A DNA stretch of 34,001 bases, from NCBI GenBank assembly GCA_947505105.1, contig CANNKG010000038.1:1-34001 (forward strand). Reading direction: 5' to 3'. The notes under the pieces are model-generated. The model was not told the origin of the DNA. It did no database searches and was given only the letters and a program-made list of their open reading frames with translations. Both the position numbers and the translations under genes were made by a program. Origin of the DNA: Methylococcaceae bacterium. Its GTDB lineage: Bacteria; Pseudomonadota; Gammaproteobacteria; Methylococcales; Methylomonadaceae. This document shows positions 18,288 through 28,060 of this stretch, piece by piece (the stretch's first letter is position 1; every line of letters starts with the position of its first letter).

Positions 18288-19010
18288 ATGGAACCTCTTG
18301 AAAATCTAAACCAATACCTCGACACCTACAGCAACGATCCATTTGAGGATGAAAATCGACGCGGCTTAACTCGGTACGTCGACTATTGCCTCAAACATCG
18401 CATCGGTAATGATTCGCTGTTGGAATTGGGCATCGGTCACGGCATTGCCCTGGAAAAATTGCGACAACACTTCAGGCGCATGGTCGTATTGGAAGGTGCT
18501 TCAGTGCTTGTTGAGCAATATGCAAATCAATATCCCAATGTTGAAGTCGTTGAAACTTATTTCGAGCAATTTTCAACCACTGAAAAATTTGACAATATCG
18601 GCATGGGTTTCATCCTGGAGCATGTTGATGACCCGGCCCTCATCCTACGCCGTTTCGCGCCCTTCCTGTCAGCGTCGGGCCGAATTTTTATTGGGGTTCC
18701 AAGCGCCTCATCCATGCATCGCACCCTGGCTCAACAAGCCGGTATGCTGGACGACATCCGTCAACTGACGCCGACCGACCTCGCCTTCGGGCATAAACGT
18801 CTGTGGACTTATCAAGATTGGAAACAATTACTTGAAGACGAAGGCTTTACCATTGAAAAGATTCAAGGCTTAGCTTTTAAGCCGTTTAGCACCGGTCAAC
18901 TCAGCTCATTGAATTTAGAACCTAAAATTGTCGCAGCGCTGGATGATTTGTCCTTATCCTACCCTGAACTTGCGAATGCGCTGTTCATTGAGGCGAGTTA
19001 TGGTCACTAA
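18288..19010 (+). CDS. Class I SAM-dependent methyltransferase
   Basis: ATG 18288 gives 240 residues. Earlier in-frame codons would overlap the GT2 gene. Motif I is LLELGIGHGIALEKL near residues 44-58, and a second acidic motif (MVVLEGAS) follows. GMGFILEHVDDPALILRRF is the usual post-motif segment of the methyltransferase 11/23 families. The product is cytoplasmic. It lies 8 nt after the GT2 stop and overlaps the next gene by 11 nt, so it is part of the glycan operon. A sugar hydroxyl or amino group is the likely target. This is inference from context. Confidence 0.88.
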   Translation: MEPLENLNQYLDTYSNDPFEDENRRGLTRYVDYCLKHRIGNDSLLELGIGHGIALEKLRQHFRRMVVLEGASVLVEQYANQYPNVEVVETYFEQFSTTEKFDNIGMGFILEHVDDPALILRRFAPFLSASGRIFIGVPSASSMHRTLAQQAGMLDDIRQLTPTDLAFGHKRLWTYQDWKQLLEDEGFTIEKIQGLAFKPFSTGQLSSLNLEPKIVAALDDLSLSYPELANALFIEASYGH

Positions 19011-19662
19011 AATCGTCATCTATGGTGCGGGCCCATTTGCGGAATTGATGCATTATCATTTTAGCCATGATAGTGATTTTGAAGTGGTGGCGTTTTGCCT
19101 CGATCAAGCCTACCTAAGCCAAGATCAATTGTGCGATCTGCCGGTGGTGCCGTTCGAACAGGTTGAGCAGCATTATCCACCCGAACACTATCAAATGTTC
19201 GTGGCCATCGGTTACAGCGTTATGCGCAACCGTCCGATTTTATACAACAAAGCCAAAGCGAAAGGCTATCATCTGGTCAATTTCATCAGCAAGAAAGCGG
19301 TAGTACGGGACAATTTGATTATCGGCGAAAATAACGTTATCCAATCCAGTTGTGATATCGACCCCTTTGTCAAAATCGGCAACAACAATGTGTTCTGGAC
19401 CGGCTCGATTATCGGCCATCATGCCGTCATCGGCGATCATAATTATATTTCAGGCGGCGGAGGCGTCGGGGGCAATTGCATCGTCGGTAATCTGTGTTTC
19501 CTCGGCAATGCGGCGTTAATGGTGAACGACATCATCATTGCCGATGAAACCTACATGATTTCCGGCACCATCATTCTGAAGAACACCCAACCTGCCAGTA
19601 AGTATCACGGCAACCCAGCCAAAATGATCGGCGAACATGCCGATACCGGCATTATTATCTAA
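19000..19662 (+). CDS. NeuD/PglD-like sugar acetyltransferase (left-handed beta-helix)
   Basis: The start at ATG 19000 is within the end of the methyltransferase gene and has GAGG upstream. The product has 220 residues. Residues 1-75 form a small Rossmann-like domain (KIVIYGAGPFAELMHYHF) as in PglD and NeuD. From about residue 95 there are hexapeptide repeats (IIGENNVIQ, VKIGNNNVF, AVIGDHNYI, CIVGNLCFL), which form a left-handed beta-helix. A C-terminal YHGNPAKMI completes it. PglD-type enzymes N-acetylate 4-amino-4,6-dideoxy sugars, and NeuD acts on sialic acids. Since wecE in the same locus makes a 4-amino-sugar, acetylation of its product is the best guess. Confidence 0.9.
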   Translation: MVTKIVIYGAGPFAELMHYHFSHDSDFEVVAFCLDQAYLSQDQLCDLPVVPFEQVEQHYPPEHYQMFVAIGYSVMRNRPILYNKAKAKGYHLVNFISKKAVVRDNLIIGENNVIQSSCDIDPFVKIGNNNVFWTGSIIGHHAVIGDHNYISGGGGVGGNCIVGNLCFLGNAALMVNDIIIADETYMISGTIILKNTQPASKYHGNPAKMIGEHADTGIII

Positions 19663-19665
19663 GTT

Positions 19666-20034
19666 ATGATCGGTTACTTTTATATCCTTGGCACCATCGC
19701 CTTCACCGTTTACGGTCAATTAATCCTCAAATGGCGAGTCGCCCAATATGGTCAAATCCCTGAGGATCATACCGAAAAACTTTATTACCTCGCCAAACTG
19801 TGTCTTGATCCGTTTCTGCTTTCCGGATTTGCTTCAGCGTTTGTCGCATCGCTGTTCTGGATCGCCGCAATGACCAAATTCGATGTCAGCTATGCCTACC
19901 CATTTATGAGCTTGGCTTTTGTTCTGGTGCTGATCTTATCGGGCCTATTTTTCAAAGAACCGATCACGTTATGGAAAATCATCGGTATGGCTTTTATTGT
20001 TGCGGGCATTATTATTACCAGCCAATCAAAATAA
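19666..20034 (+). CDS. Four-helix SMR/EamA-like membrane protein, possible lipid-sugar flippase subunit
   Basis: This 122-residue protein has four hydrophobic segments and a size typical of small multidrug resistance and ArnE/ArnF-like proteins. Its start is 3 nt after the acetyltransferase stop. The last helix ends IIITSQSK. ArnE/F and GtrA-type proteins flip undecaprenyl-phosphate-linked sugars to the periplasm. The neighbouring GT2 protein suggests this role, not drug export. A single subunit is present, so a homodimer is likely. It converges on the 1098-aa protein gene with 6 nt between stops and no visible terminator. Confidence 0.85.
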   Translation: MIGYFYILGTIAFTVYGQLILKWRVAQYGQIPEDHTEKLYYLAKLCLDPFLLSGFASAFVASLFWIAAMTKFDVSYAYPFMSLAFVLVLILSGLFFKEPITLWKIIGMAFIVAGIIITSQSK

Positions 20035-20040
20035 TCTCGC

Positions 20041-23000
20041 TCAAGTCATATAAGCCAAAGCAATATTCCGAAACGAGTATATCGCCAACAGCGCTAATAA
20101 TACTGCGCAGCTTCCTAGTGCAAGCCTAGTTTTAATACCCATGATTGGCATGATTTTATAGAAATACACCATAAGCATCGGTATTAGCGGGAATATATAA
20201 CGACCTTGAGGTTGGAAATCATAGGTCCATGAAAAAATAAAACTCATCAGCAAGTCTCCGAACACAAAAATCAAGGTCAACGCTGATAATAAGAGTATCT
20301 GTTTATCTCGCTTCAAAAATATAAAGCCACCTAAAATCAAAATAATCAGTCCATATAAATAACCGACTGCCGCATAATACCATTCAGGTGAAGATTCAGT
20401 ATATTCGTTACCGTATAAGCCAGTAAAACTTTTAAAGGTTAAATTATGCCAATCCCACTTCGGACTAAACAGTTCTAAAGCTGAAACGCCTTTTTGCTGC
20501 GCGCGTAAGCTCCAATACCCGTTTTCCGTTACCGCAACCGATGGTTTAAAAGCAGGGTCGGCAATCGCCTCTTGAAAAGCAACGCGTTGCTCTTGTTTAT
20601 TAAAACCATTGATTTCAATATCAGCGAACTTTCGAACCCCAAAAAATGTCCCTGCAATCATTATCACTAACAAGCATTTTAGGAAAAATTGTTTTTTATC
20701 GGTTTTCTTCAATAATCCTTGTAATAATAAATATGCGCAACTAAATAATATAAATATTGCATAATTACTGACTTCGATACTTAACAAGCCTAATAAGAAC
20801 GCCGGATAAATCAACGTTCGATCAAAATATAATATTTTTTTATATTCTAAATAGCTATTGAGATAACTGTGTTGATATACTAACTGCCAAGCGAACAATA
20901 CCGCTAGAAAAAACGAAAATCCATCTCGATTGGCGTAAGAAAATAGATACCAGAGTTGCGGAAAGCATAATAAGGGAATACAGAATAAGGCAAATTTCTT
21001 AGCGCGGGTTAATAACAACAATATTATTAATAGAACACTATTAAAAGCCCGGCATGTATAAACCGTATCTTCCCATACTTGCGTTAAAAGGCTTTTAAAT
21101 TTACCGATCAAGAAATAACTAATCCCTAAATCATCTAAGCGAGATACTCCCCAAGGCGCTTGATACGCATCAATGGCTCGAGCCTCACCGATTTTGGGGA
21201 AGGCCCAATTTTCGCTAAAATAATCGATAGAATTAACATGCGCTCGCTCGTCAGGATGCATGTCGAATTCAGAAAACCAGGCCAACTGAATGCTCATTAT
21301 CACAAGCAAGGCCATGCCAGTGCGCGCGATAATCACGATCAATTCATGTTGCCCAAAACGCTCGATTAAAAAGAGCCCAATAAAAATGCCGCCCAGTAAC
21401 ATTATCGGTTGAAGATAGAATTTAGCGGTATAAGCTCCTTTAAATGCTTTTGGTTCAATAATGACTTCGAAATAATCCTCACCATTTTTAGTATCGAATA
21501 CCAAGACATTATTCTCAATGCTGAGCTTTTCTGAAGTAAGTTTATTATCTAGCTTACTTCTTTTATTTAAATCCACTGCAAAAAAATTATTCTCGGCATT
21601 TAGCGTAATCGCCTGATAACCATTTTCAGAAATTTCAATCGAATTTATTTGAACTTTGCCAGTCTTACTGATGGGTTCAATACGAATATTATGCACATTA
21701 TTTAAATTCTCAATAGCTAATTGATAACTTGTAGTACTCTGGGTAGTCGTAATAGATACCGAATGGGTCTGTTGATAATTTTCGCCTTCATCGGCCCAAT
21801 ATACTTTCAATTCATCGTCATCAGTAGATTGCATGTCAATCTTAATTACGGTTTCATTGGCGTCTAAAACAATATAACTAGTTGCCAATAACGCTATCGA
21901 TACCACAAAATAAACAATAGTGCGTAGCTTATAAAAAATACTGATCCATACTAGCGTAACTACAAATAAAATTAAATAAGCTGCATTGAGAATATTAAGC
22001 GATGATACTTGTTCAACAGGTTGTTTATGACTCGTATCCGATAATTTAATAAATGAATTATCAAAAAACCGAATTATTTTTATAGTATTTAATTCAAGAT
22101 ACGCGCCTAAATGCTCGATATAAACACTATGAATAATCAGCATTAGCATAATCAGCAAACCAATTAAAAAATTATAACGCCCAATATTGATAGAGGATTT
22201 AAAGCGGGTAACGCCAATTAAATAATAGAGAATATTCAAATAAAATAAAAACAACAGCAGAATTCCCAAGGCCTGAAAATCAAAATTGGTTTGGTAAGCA
22301 CTGGCATTCAGCCCTAGTTCGAAAAATTGATCGTCATCATGCGCAGCAAATTCAAGGCGCCTGTTTTCAATACTCAACGCATCGTTTTCTAAATCGAGCG
22401 CCTGAAATTTATTATCGGCACTGATCCTAATCGGCGCATAGCCTAATTGAGAAATATCGATACGTTTAATTGAAACCTGACCTTTAGCATTCAGTGGATC
22501 GATACGAATAAAATTAATATCGTCGAGGCGACCTATCGGTAAGCGATAGATCGATTGTGGCGGGCTGATTTTAATTCGACTGACTTTCTTCTCGGTATAC
22601 ACGCGCGTTTTGTCGCTCCAATACACCGTTAATTCATTCTCAATCTGAGTATTCAGTTCGATTTCGAGCACCGCCAGCGGGATATTTAACTTGGAATAAT
22701 AGAGCACTGCGGTAAAAATGATGATCAGACAAGCGTAGATCGGAGGCGCACGACTGAAATACCCGAGCAAAAAAAGAACTGCCGTGCCGAATAATACCGT
22801 CCTAAGATTAAAAATATCGACCATTCTGAGTAGATTACTATTAACCTCGTCATGAGTTATCGCTACCTCAAATTCAGAACCTTGATCGGTGGTCGTCAGT
22901 TGCAGATGATCAGCTTGCGCTTGGAAAACGGCAAATGGCGTAGGGGTTTCAAAACTCTCGAAATGTTCACGGGCATTGAATACCACATGCCTGAACCCTA

Positions 23001-23337
23001 AGGTTCGCAAAACAACATGATTAATTTTGATGTCGGTAGCCTTGTTGATCGGCTGGATTTTAAGCCGGTCAATATCTTGCCAAGACCACGCCATAAAGCC
23101 GTAGAAATTGTGGCCAGTCTTAACTGGAGCTGTTTTGGATTTAAGTTCGGAAAAGGCATTAGACCGATCACGCCAATGTATTTTGAAAGTCCCATCCCTT
23201 GATGATTCCATATCGACGACGATAATCGACAAACATAGGGTTAATTGAATGATGATCAAGAGACTCGTCAGCAGCAGTCCAAGATTGACGCCAAGACTAT
23301 TGGCGCCTGAAGACTGCGTGGTAAACCGACTAGGCAT
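20041..23337 (-). CDS. Large polytopic GT-C-like membrane protein with three internal beta-rich repeat domains
   Basis: From ATG 23337, which overlaps the wecE stop by 8 nt, the protein has 1098 residues. A GTG-free alternative at 23367 would overlap by 38 nt. Three related periplasmic-type domains (about residues 48-160, 234-342 and 509-624) alternate with membrane helices. Domains 2 and 3 share an ELxVYW opening, an IRIxPxxxxGxVxIxxIxI core, an SIENxxLxF strand and a final FE. The last 450 residues are polytopic, with HPDERAH near residue 696. That acidic loop motif is typical of GT-C and DUF2142-like transferases, which use lipid-linked sugars in the periplasm. I infer a transferase that moves the sugar made by the plus-strand genes. 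The acceptor is unknown. Confidence 0.82.
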   Translation of the reverse strand: MPSRFTTQSSGANSLGVNLGLLLTSLLIIIQLTLCLSIIVVDMESSRDGTFKIHWRDRSNAFSELKSKTAPVKTGHNFYGFMAWSWQDIDRLKIQPINKATDIKINHVVLRTLGFRHVVFNAREHFESFETPTPFAVFQAQADHLQLTTTDQGSEFEVAITHDEVNSNLLRMVDIFNLRTVLFGTAVLFLLGYFSRAPPIYACLIIIFTAVLYYSKLNIPLAVLEIELNTQIENELTVYWSDKTRVYTEKKVSRIKISPPQSIYRLPIGRLDDINFIRIDPLNAKGQVSIKRIDISQLGYAPIRISADNKFQALDLENDALSIENRRLEFAAHDDDQFFELGLNASAYQTNFDFQALGILLLFLFYLNILYYLIGVTRFKSSINIGRYNFLIGLLIMLMLIIHSVYIEHLGAYLELNTIKIIRFFDNSFIKLSDTSHKQPVEQVSSLNILNAAYLILFVVTLVWISIFYKLRTIVYFVVSIALLATSYIVLDANETVIKIDMQSTDDDELKVYWADEGENYQQTHSVSITTTQSTTSYQLAIENLNNVHNIRIEPISKTGKVQINSIEISENGYQAITLNAENNFFAVDLNKRSKLDNKLTSEKLSIENNVLVFDTKNGEDYFEVIIEPKAFKGAYTAKFYLQPIMLLGGIFIGLFLIERFGQHELIVIIARTGMALLVIMSIQLAWFSEFDMHPDERAHVNSIDYFSENWAFPKIGEARAIDAYQAPWGVSRLDDLGISYFLIGKFKSLLTQVWEDTVYTCRAFNSVLLIILLLLTRAKKFALFCIPLLCFPQLWYLFSYANRDGFSFFLAVLFAWQLVYQHSYLNSYLEYKKILYFDRTLIYPAFLLGLLSIEVSNYAIFILFSCAYLLLQGLLKKTDKKQFFLKCLLVIMIAGTFFGVRKFADIEINGFNKQEQRVAFQEAIADPAFKPSVAVTENGYWSLRAQQKGVSALELFSPKWDWHNLTFKSFTGLYGNEYTESSPEWYYAAVGYLYGLIILILGGFIFLKRDKQILLLSALTLIFVFGDLLMSFIFSWTYDFQPQGRYIFPLIPMLMVYFYKIMPIMGIKTRLALGSCAVLLALLAIYSFRNIALAYMT

Positions 23338-24457
23338 AAAACTGGGTAATAGCTCCGATGACCTCATCCAAATCGGCTTGAGCTATTTGATAATACAAGG
23401 GTAAGCGCAAAATCCGCTCACTTTCACTGGTCGTATAGACGTCATTCCCGGCAAAACGACCATGCTGTAAGCCCATGATCGAACTATGCAGTGGGATGTA
23501 ATGAAAAACCGCCTGAATCTCACGCTCAAGCATATATGCAATCAAGGCTTCCCGCTCGATCCTATCCTCGGTCTTCACATAGAATAAGTGGGCATTTTGT
23601 CGACAATCGTGGGGGATGGTCGGCAACGTCAGTTTTTTCGCGTGCGCCAATCCTAAAAGCTGCTCGAAATAATAGTGCCAAGAGTTAAGCCGATCAGCTT
23701 CAATTTGATCCGCCATTTCCAAATGAGCGTATAAAAACGCCGCCTGCAATTCGCTCGGCAGAAAACTCGAACCGATATCCAGCCAAGTGTATTTATCCGC
23801 CTGGCCTCGAAAAAACTGACTCCTATTAGTCCCTTTTTCGCGGATAATCTCCGCGCGCAAAATAAAATCAGCATCGTTGATGATCAGCGCCCCGCCTTCA
23901 CCACAACTGTAATTTTTAGTTTCATGAAAACTGAAACAGCCGAAATGCCCAATCGTTCCTAAGGCACGTCCTTTATAATCGGCAAACACCGCATGGGCAG
24001 CATCTTCGATCACCCAGAGACGATGCCGCTCGGCAATCGCCATGATCGCGTCCATTTCACAGGCCACACCGGCGTAATGCACCGGCACAATCGCTTTCGT
24101 TTTCGGGGTGATGGCCGCTTCAATAAGGGTTTCATCAATATTTAAGGTATCAGGCCGAATATCCACAAAGACAATCGTCGCCCCGCGCAAAACAAAAGCA
24201 TTCGCGGTCGAGACAAAGGTATAGCTCGGCATGATCACTTCATCGCCCGGCTTAATGCCCGTCAGCAGAGCGGCCATTTCCAGAGCCGCCGTTCCTGAGG
24301 GCGTCAATAACACTTTTTTAGCGCCCAGTTTTTGTTCGAGCAAGCGATGACAACGCACCCCAAATTCACCGTCGCCGGATAATTTTTCTGAAGCAAGCAC
24401 TTGCTTAAGATATGGAAGTTCATTGCCGGTAACGGTTGGTTTATTGAAAGAAATCAT
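23330..24457 (-). CDS. wecE: dTDP-4-amino-4,6-dideoxygalactose transaminase (WecE/RffA)
   Basis: ATG 24457 gives 375 residues beginning MISFNKPTV, matching the E. coli WecE start and length. The PLP lysine is Lys181 in FHETKNY. Long stretches agree with WecE, such as GDEVIMPSYTFVSTANAFV, NIDETLIEAAIT and IIREKGTNRSQFFRGQ. The enzyme transfers an amino group from glutamate to dTDP-4-keto-6-deoxyglucose, giving dTDP-Fuc4N. The start is 10 nt after the mfd stop. The dTDP-glucose synthesis genes rmlA and rmlB are not in the window and must be supplied elsewhere. The final codons overlap the next gene by 8 nt. Confidence 0.95.
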   Translation of the reverse strand: MISFNKPTVTGNELPYLKQVLASEKLSGDGEFGVRCHRLLEQKLGAKKVLLTPSGTAALEMAALLTGIKPGDEVIMPSYTFVSTANAFVLRGATIVFVDIRPDTLNIDETLIEAAITPKTKAIVPVHYAGVACEMDAIMAIAERHRLWVIEDAAHAVFADYKGRALGTIGHFGCFSFHETKNYSCGEGGALIINDADFILRAEIIREKGTNRSQFFRGQADKYTWLDIGSSFLPSELQAAFLYAHLEMADQIEADRLNSWHYYFEQLLGLAHAKKLTLPTIPHDCRQNAHLFYVKTEDRIEREALIAYMLEREIQAVFHYIPLHSSIMGLQHGRFAGNDVYTTSESERILRLPLYYQIAQADLDEVIGAITQFYA

Positions 24458-24467
24458 GAGTAGCCAG

Positions 24468-27400
24468 CTAGGCAATGCGCGTTAATAATGCGGAGATAAA
24501 ATTCACTCTATCTTCTATATTTTCAAATTTTTTCATAAATTTAAGCTTATCGCCACCATCAAATTTGTAGATTTGCGTTTCGGTCTGGATTAAATTGATC
24601 AATTCACCCGCATTAATCGTAGGATGTCGGTCAAAAATGATCCGTCCGCCGACCGCATTGGCTTCAATTTTTTTGATGCCCAATTTGATTGCCTGCAATT
24701 TTAGCTCGGTCACCATAAACAATGCTTTAACTTGATCCGGCAACAATCCGAACCGATCAATCATTTCTACTTGCAACTCCCGCAATTCCTCAGCATTTTC
24801 AGCACTGGCTATGCGTTTATACAGGACTAATCGAGCATGAATATCCGGCAGATAGTCTTCCGGAATCAACGCAGAAACCTGAAGATCAACCTCAGTAGCA
24901 GTTTCGATCGACATCGCAAGCTCAGGTTGAGTGCCAGATTTTAATGCTGCCACCGCACGTTGCAATAAATCCGTGTATAGCGTGAAACCAATTTCCTGGA
25001 TCTGACCACTTTGATCGTCACCCAGCAATTCACCAGCGCCGCGAATTTCCATATCGTGCGACGACAACATAAAGCCCGCACCCAAATCGCCAGACGCTTC
25101 AAGTGCTTCAAGGCGTTTCAGAGCATCTTTACTCATCAGGCTTTTAGGCGGCACCACCAGATATGCATAGGCACGATGATGCGAGCGCCCGACCCGTCCG
25201 CGTAACTGATGCAACTGAGCCAAACCCAATTTATCGGCGCGGTTGATAATAATGGTATTGGCGCTTGGAATATCGATACCGCTTTCAATAATGGTCGTAC
25301 ATAACAGCACGTTGAAACGCTGATGATAAAAATCGAGCATGATTTGTTCCAACTCTCGCTCAGGCATTTGACCATGCGCAATCTCGATGCGTGCATCCGG
25401 TAACAAATGCGCTAATTCCAGCGCCATTTTCTGCATATTCTTAACATCGTTATGCAGGAAAAACACTTGGCCGCCACGTTTAATCTCGCGCAGACAGGCT
25501 TCTTGAATTTGAGCATCGACCCATTCGGAAACGAAGGTTTTAATTGCATGTCGATTCGGCGGTGGACTTGCGATAATTGAAATATCACGTAAGCCAGACA
25601 TCGCCATATTCAAGGTACGAGGAATCGGGGTAGCCGTCAAGGTCAACATATCCAACTCATGCCGAATCTTCTTAAAATGCTCTTTCTGGCGTACGCCAAA
25701 GCGATGCTCTTCGTCAATGACCACCAAACCCAAGGCCTTATAGCGAAGTTCTTTAGATAACAACGCATGGGTACCGATCACAATATCGATTTTGCCGGAT
25801 TCCAGATCCTCAAGAATCGTTTTTTGCAATTTGGCTGAAACAAAACGCGATAACACCTCAATACGTACCGGCCAATCCACAAAACGATCACGAAAATTCT
25901 GAAAATGCTGTTGCGCGAGCAACGTAGTCGGGACCAGCACCGCCACCTGCTTACCGCTTTGAACCGCGATAAATGCCGCACGCATCGATACTTCAGTTTT
26001 ACCAAAGCCGACATCGCCGCAAATCACTCGATCCATCGGCCTGGGACTCTGCATATCTTCAATAATGGCATCAATCGCGGACTGCTGATCGGGGGTTTCT
26101 TCAAAAGGAAACGCCTTCGCAAACGTTTGATAATCCTGATCGTCAAATTGAAACTGATGACCACTTTGCGCGGCCCGCTTGGCGTGAATCTCCAATAATT
26201 CTACGGCTACATCATGAATGCGTTCAAAAGCCTTCTTCTTGACTTTTTGCCACTGCTCGCCGCCTAATTTATGCAACGGCGCATTCTCAGGACTCATGCC
26301 AGTGTAACGCGCAATCACATGCAGTGACGAAACCGGTACATATAATTTGTCATTATTCGAATATTCGAGCGCCAGGAACTCGGCGGCTATTCCGCCAACC
26401 GTCAAGGTCTGCAAGCCTAAATAGCGCCCTACCCCATGCGCTTGATGAACAACCGGCGAACCCACAGTCAGTTCGTTCAGGTTATTAATCATGTTTTCCA
26501 AGTCGCGCGTACCAGCTTTACGCCGACGCTGGCGTTGCTGGATTTTTTCTCCGGTCAACTGCGTTTCAGTGATAATCGCAAATTCACCATCGAGCGTCAT
26601 AAAGCCCTGATCCATAGGAGCAATAACTAAGCCTAAACTCGGCTCCATCGACAGAAATTGCTGTAACGAAGCGACCGACTTGGTGCCAATCTGCAACGCC
26701 TTAAGTTGATCCTGCAAAGCTTCACGCCGACCAGCAGTTTCAGAAACAAACAGAATTTTTTGAGCGCGCTTAGCAATAAAATTCTGTAACACCTCCGCAG
26801 GATTTTTTAATTTAGTATTAATGCTTACTTCAGGTAACGCGGCAATTTGCGTGGCAAAATCAACTCGTCGTTCCGGTGCTATTGACGTATTTGCCCAGGT
26901 TGAACTCTCCGTACCAGTCGTCATTAAAATCCGCGCAAATTTTTCACTCTTCGTCGAGAGCACTGCTGGCGTTATAAACAATAACTCCGGCGGCAGTATC
27001 GGTCGCTCCTGATCATACTTGCGTTGCTCGTAACGCTCATGCGCTTCGGCGTCAAATACTTCAGCGATATGCCGATAATATTCGGGCATCACTAGCACTG
27101 AATTGTTAGGCAAATAATCAAACAGCGTAGCGGTTTGCTCTACAAACAACGGCAGATAATATTCAATGCCGCCGGGCGCGATAAAATTACTGACATCCAC
27201 ATAGAGCCGATTTTTCAACGAACTTTGCGGAAAATGGGTTCTAAAACTCTGCCGAAAATGCTTAATCGCCGCATCGGTAAACGGAAACTCACGCGCGGGA
27301 AACAATTGAATATTATCGATTTTTTCCAACGTGCGCTGGGTATCGGGGTCGAATGTACGAATTGACTCAATCTCGTCGTCAAATAACTCAATTCTAAACG

Positions 27401-27953
27401 GCACCTGACTTCCCATGGGAAACAAGTCGATAATCGATCCTCGAACGGCAAATTCCGCATGCTGATACACTTGCGAAACACACTCATAGCCAACACTTTC
27501 CAGTTTCACGCGATTCAATTCGATATTGAACCGATCACCGGTCTTTAATACAAAACTATTGGCTAATACATGTTCGCGCGGCGCCAGTTGATGCATAAGA
27601 GTGGCTACCGATACCATCAACGCGCCTCGTTTGATCTGCGGCAAAGTGGCCAGCGCCTTCAAACGATCGGAAATAATTTCCGGCAGCGGTGAGAACACAT
27701 CGTAAGGTAATGTCTCCCAATCTGGAAAATATAAAACCGGATATTGATTCTGCAGAAAAAATCCCAGTTCGTTTTCCAAGCGCAATGCCGTGTGATTATC
27801 CTCGGTCACAATCACAAATAAGCGATTTTCATTCTGAATCGCCGAAGCTAACGCCAACGAATCGGCGCAACCGACTAACCCCGACCACACTAGGGGTTGC
27901 TTAGGCGACTCAGGAACTACCGGCGAAAAAATCAAATTGTGCGTATCAGCCAT
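24468..27953 (-). CDS. mfd: Mfd, transcription-repair coupling factor
   Basis: ATG 27953 gives 1161 residues, close to the usual 1150. A GTG at 27956 directly before it is less likely. Mfd removes stalled RNA polymerase and recruits UvrAB. The N-terminal UvrB-like region occupies residues 1 to about 350. The RNA-polymerase-binding module has GSPVVHQAHGVGRYLGL near residue 490. The translocase has Walker A DVGFGKTE near 650, DEEHRFG near 745, TATPIPRTLNMA near 775 and QLRGRVGRS near 910, and a TRCF C-terminal domain follows. It lies 107 nt after queA and only 10 nt before wecE. This placement ahead of glycan genes is unusual. Confidence 0.97.
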   Translation of the reverse strand: MADTHNLIFSPVVPESPKQPLVWSGLVGCADSLALASAIQNENRLFVIVTEDNHTALRLENELGFFLQNQYPVLYFPDWETLPYDVFSPLPEIISDRLKALATLPQIKRGALMVSVATLMHQLAPREHVLANSFVLKTGDRFNIELNRVKLESVGYECVSQVYQHAEFAVRGSIIDLFPMGSQVPFRIELFDDEIESIRTFDPDTQRTLEKIDNIQLFPAREFPFTDAAIKHFRQSFRTHFPQSSLKNRLYVDVSNFIAPGGIEYYLPLFVEQTATLFDYLPNNSVLVMPEYYRHIAEVFDAEAHERYEQRKYDQERPILPPELLFITPAVLSTKSEKFARILMTTGTESSTWANTSIAPERRVDFATQIAALPEVSINTKLKNPAEVLQNFIAKRAQKILFVSETAGRREALQDQLKALQIGTKSVASLQQFLSMEPSLGLVIAPMDQGFMTLDGEFAIITETQLTGEKIQQRQRRRKAGTRDLENMINNLNELTVGSPVVHQAHGVGRYLGLQTLTVGGIAAEFLALEYSNNDKLYVPVSSLHVIARYTGMSPENAPLHKLGGEQWQKVKKKAFERIHDVAVELLEIHAKRAAQSGHQFQFDDQDYQTFAKAFPFEETPDQQSAIDAIIEDMQSPRPMDRVICGDVGFGKTEVSMRAAFIAVQSGKQVAVLVPTTLLAQQHFQNFRDRFVDWPVRIEVLSRFVSAKLQKTILEDLESGKIDIVIGTHALLSKELRYKALGLVVIDEEHRFGVRQKEHFKKIRHELDMLTLTATPIPRTLNMAMSGLRDISIIASPPPNRHAIKTFVSEWVDAQIQEACLREIKRGGQVFFLHNDVKNMQKMALELAHLLPDARIEIAHGQMPERELEQIMLDFYHQRFNVLLCTTIIESGIDIPSANTIIINRADKLGLAQLHQLRGRVGRSHHRAYAYLVVPPKSLMSKDALKRLEALEASGDLGAGFMLSSHDMEIRGAGELLGDDQSGQIQEIGFTLYTDLLQRAVAALKSGTQPELAMSIETATEVDLQVSALIPEDYLPDIHARLVLYKRIASAENAEELRELQVEMIDRFGLLPDQVKALFMVTELKLQAIKLGIKKIEANAVGGRIIFDRHPTINAGELINLIQTETQIYKFDGGDKLKFMKKFENIEDRVNFISALLTRIA

Positions 27954-28060
27954 CACGAAATAGAAGCAAAGTCTTAAATGGTGGCTATTATAGAACTAAA
28001 TGACTGGTATTGGCGGTTAAGTCAAATAACAATCAACGATAGAGCTTCAGCGTTACAATC

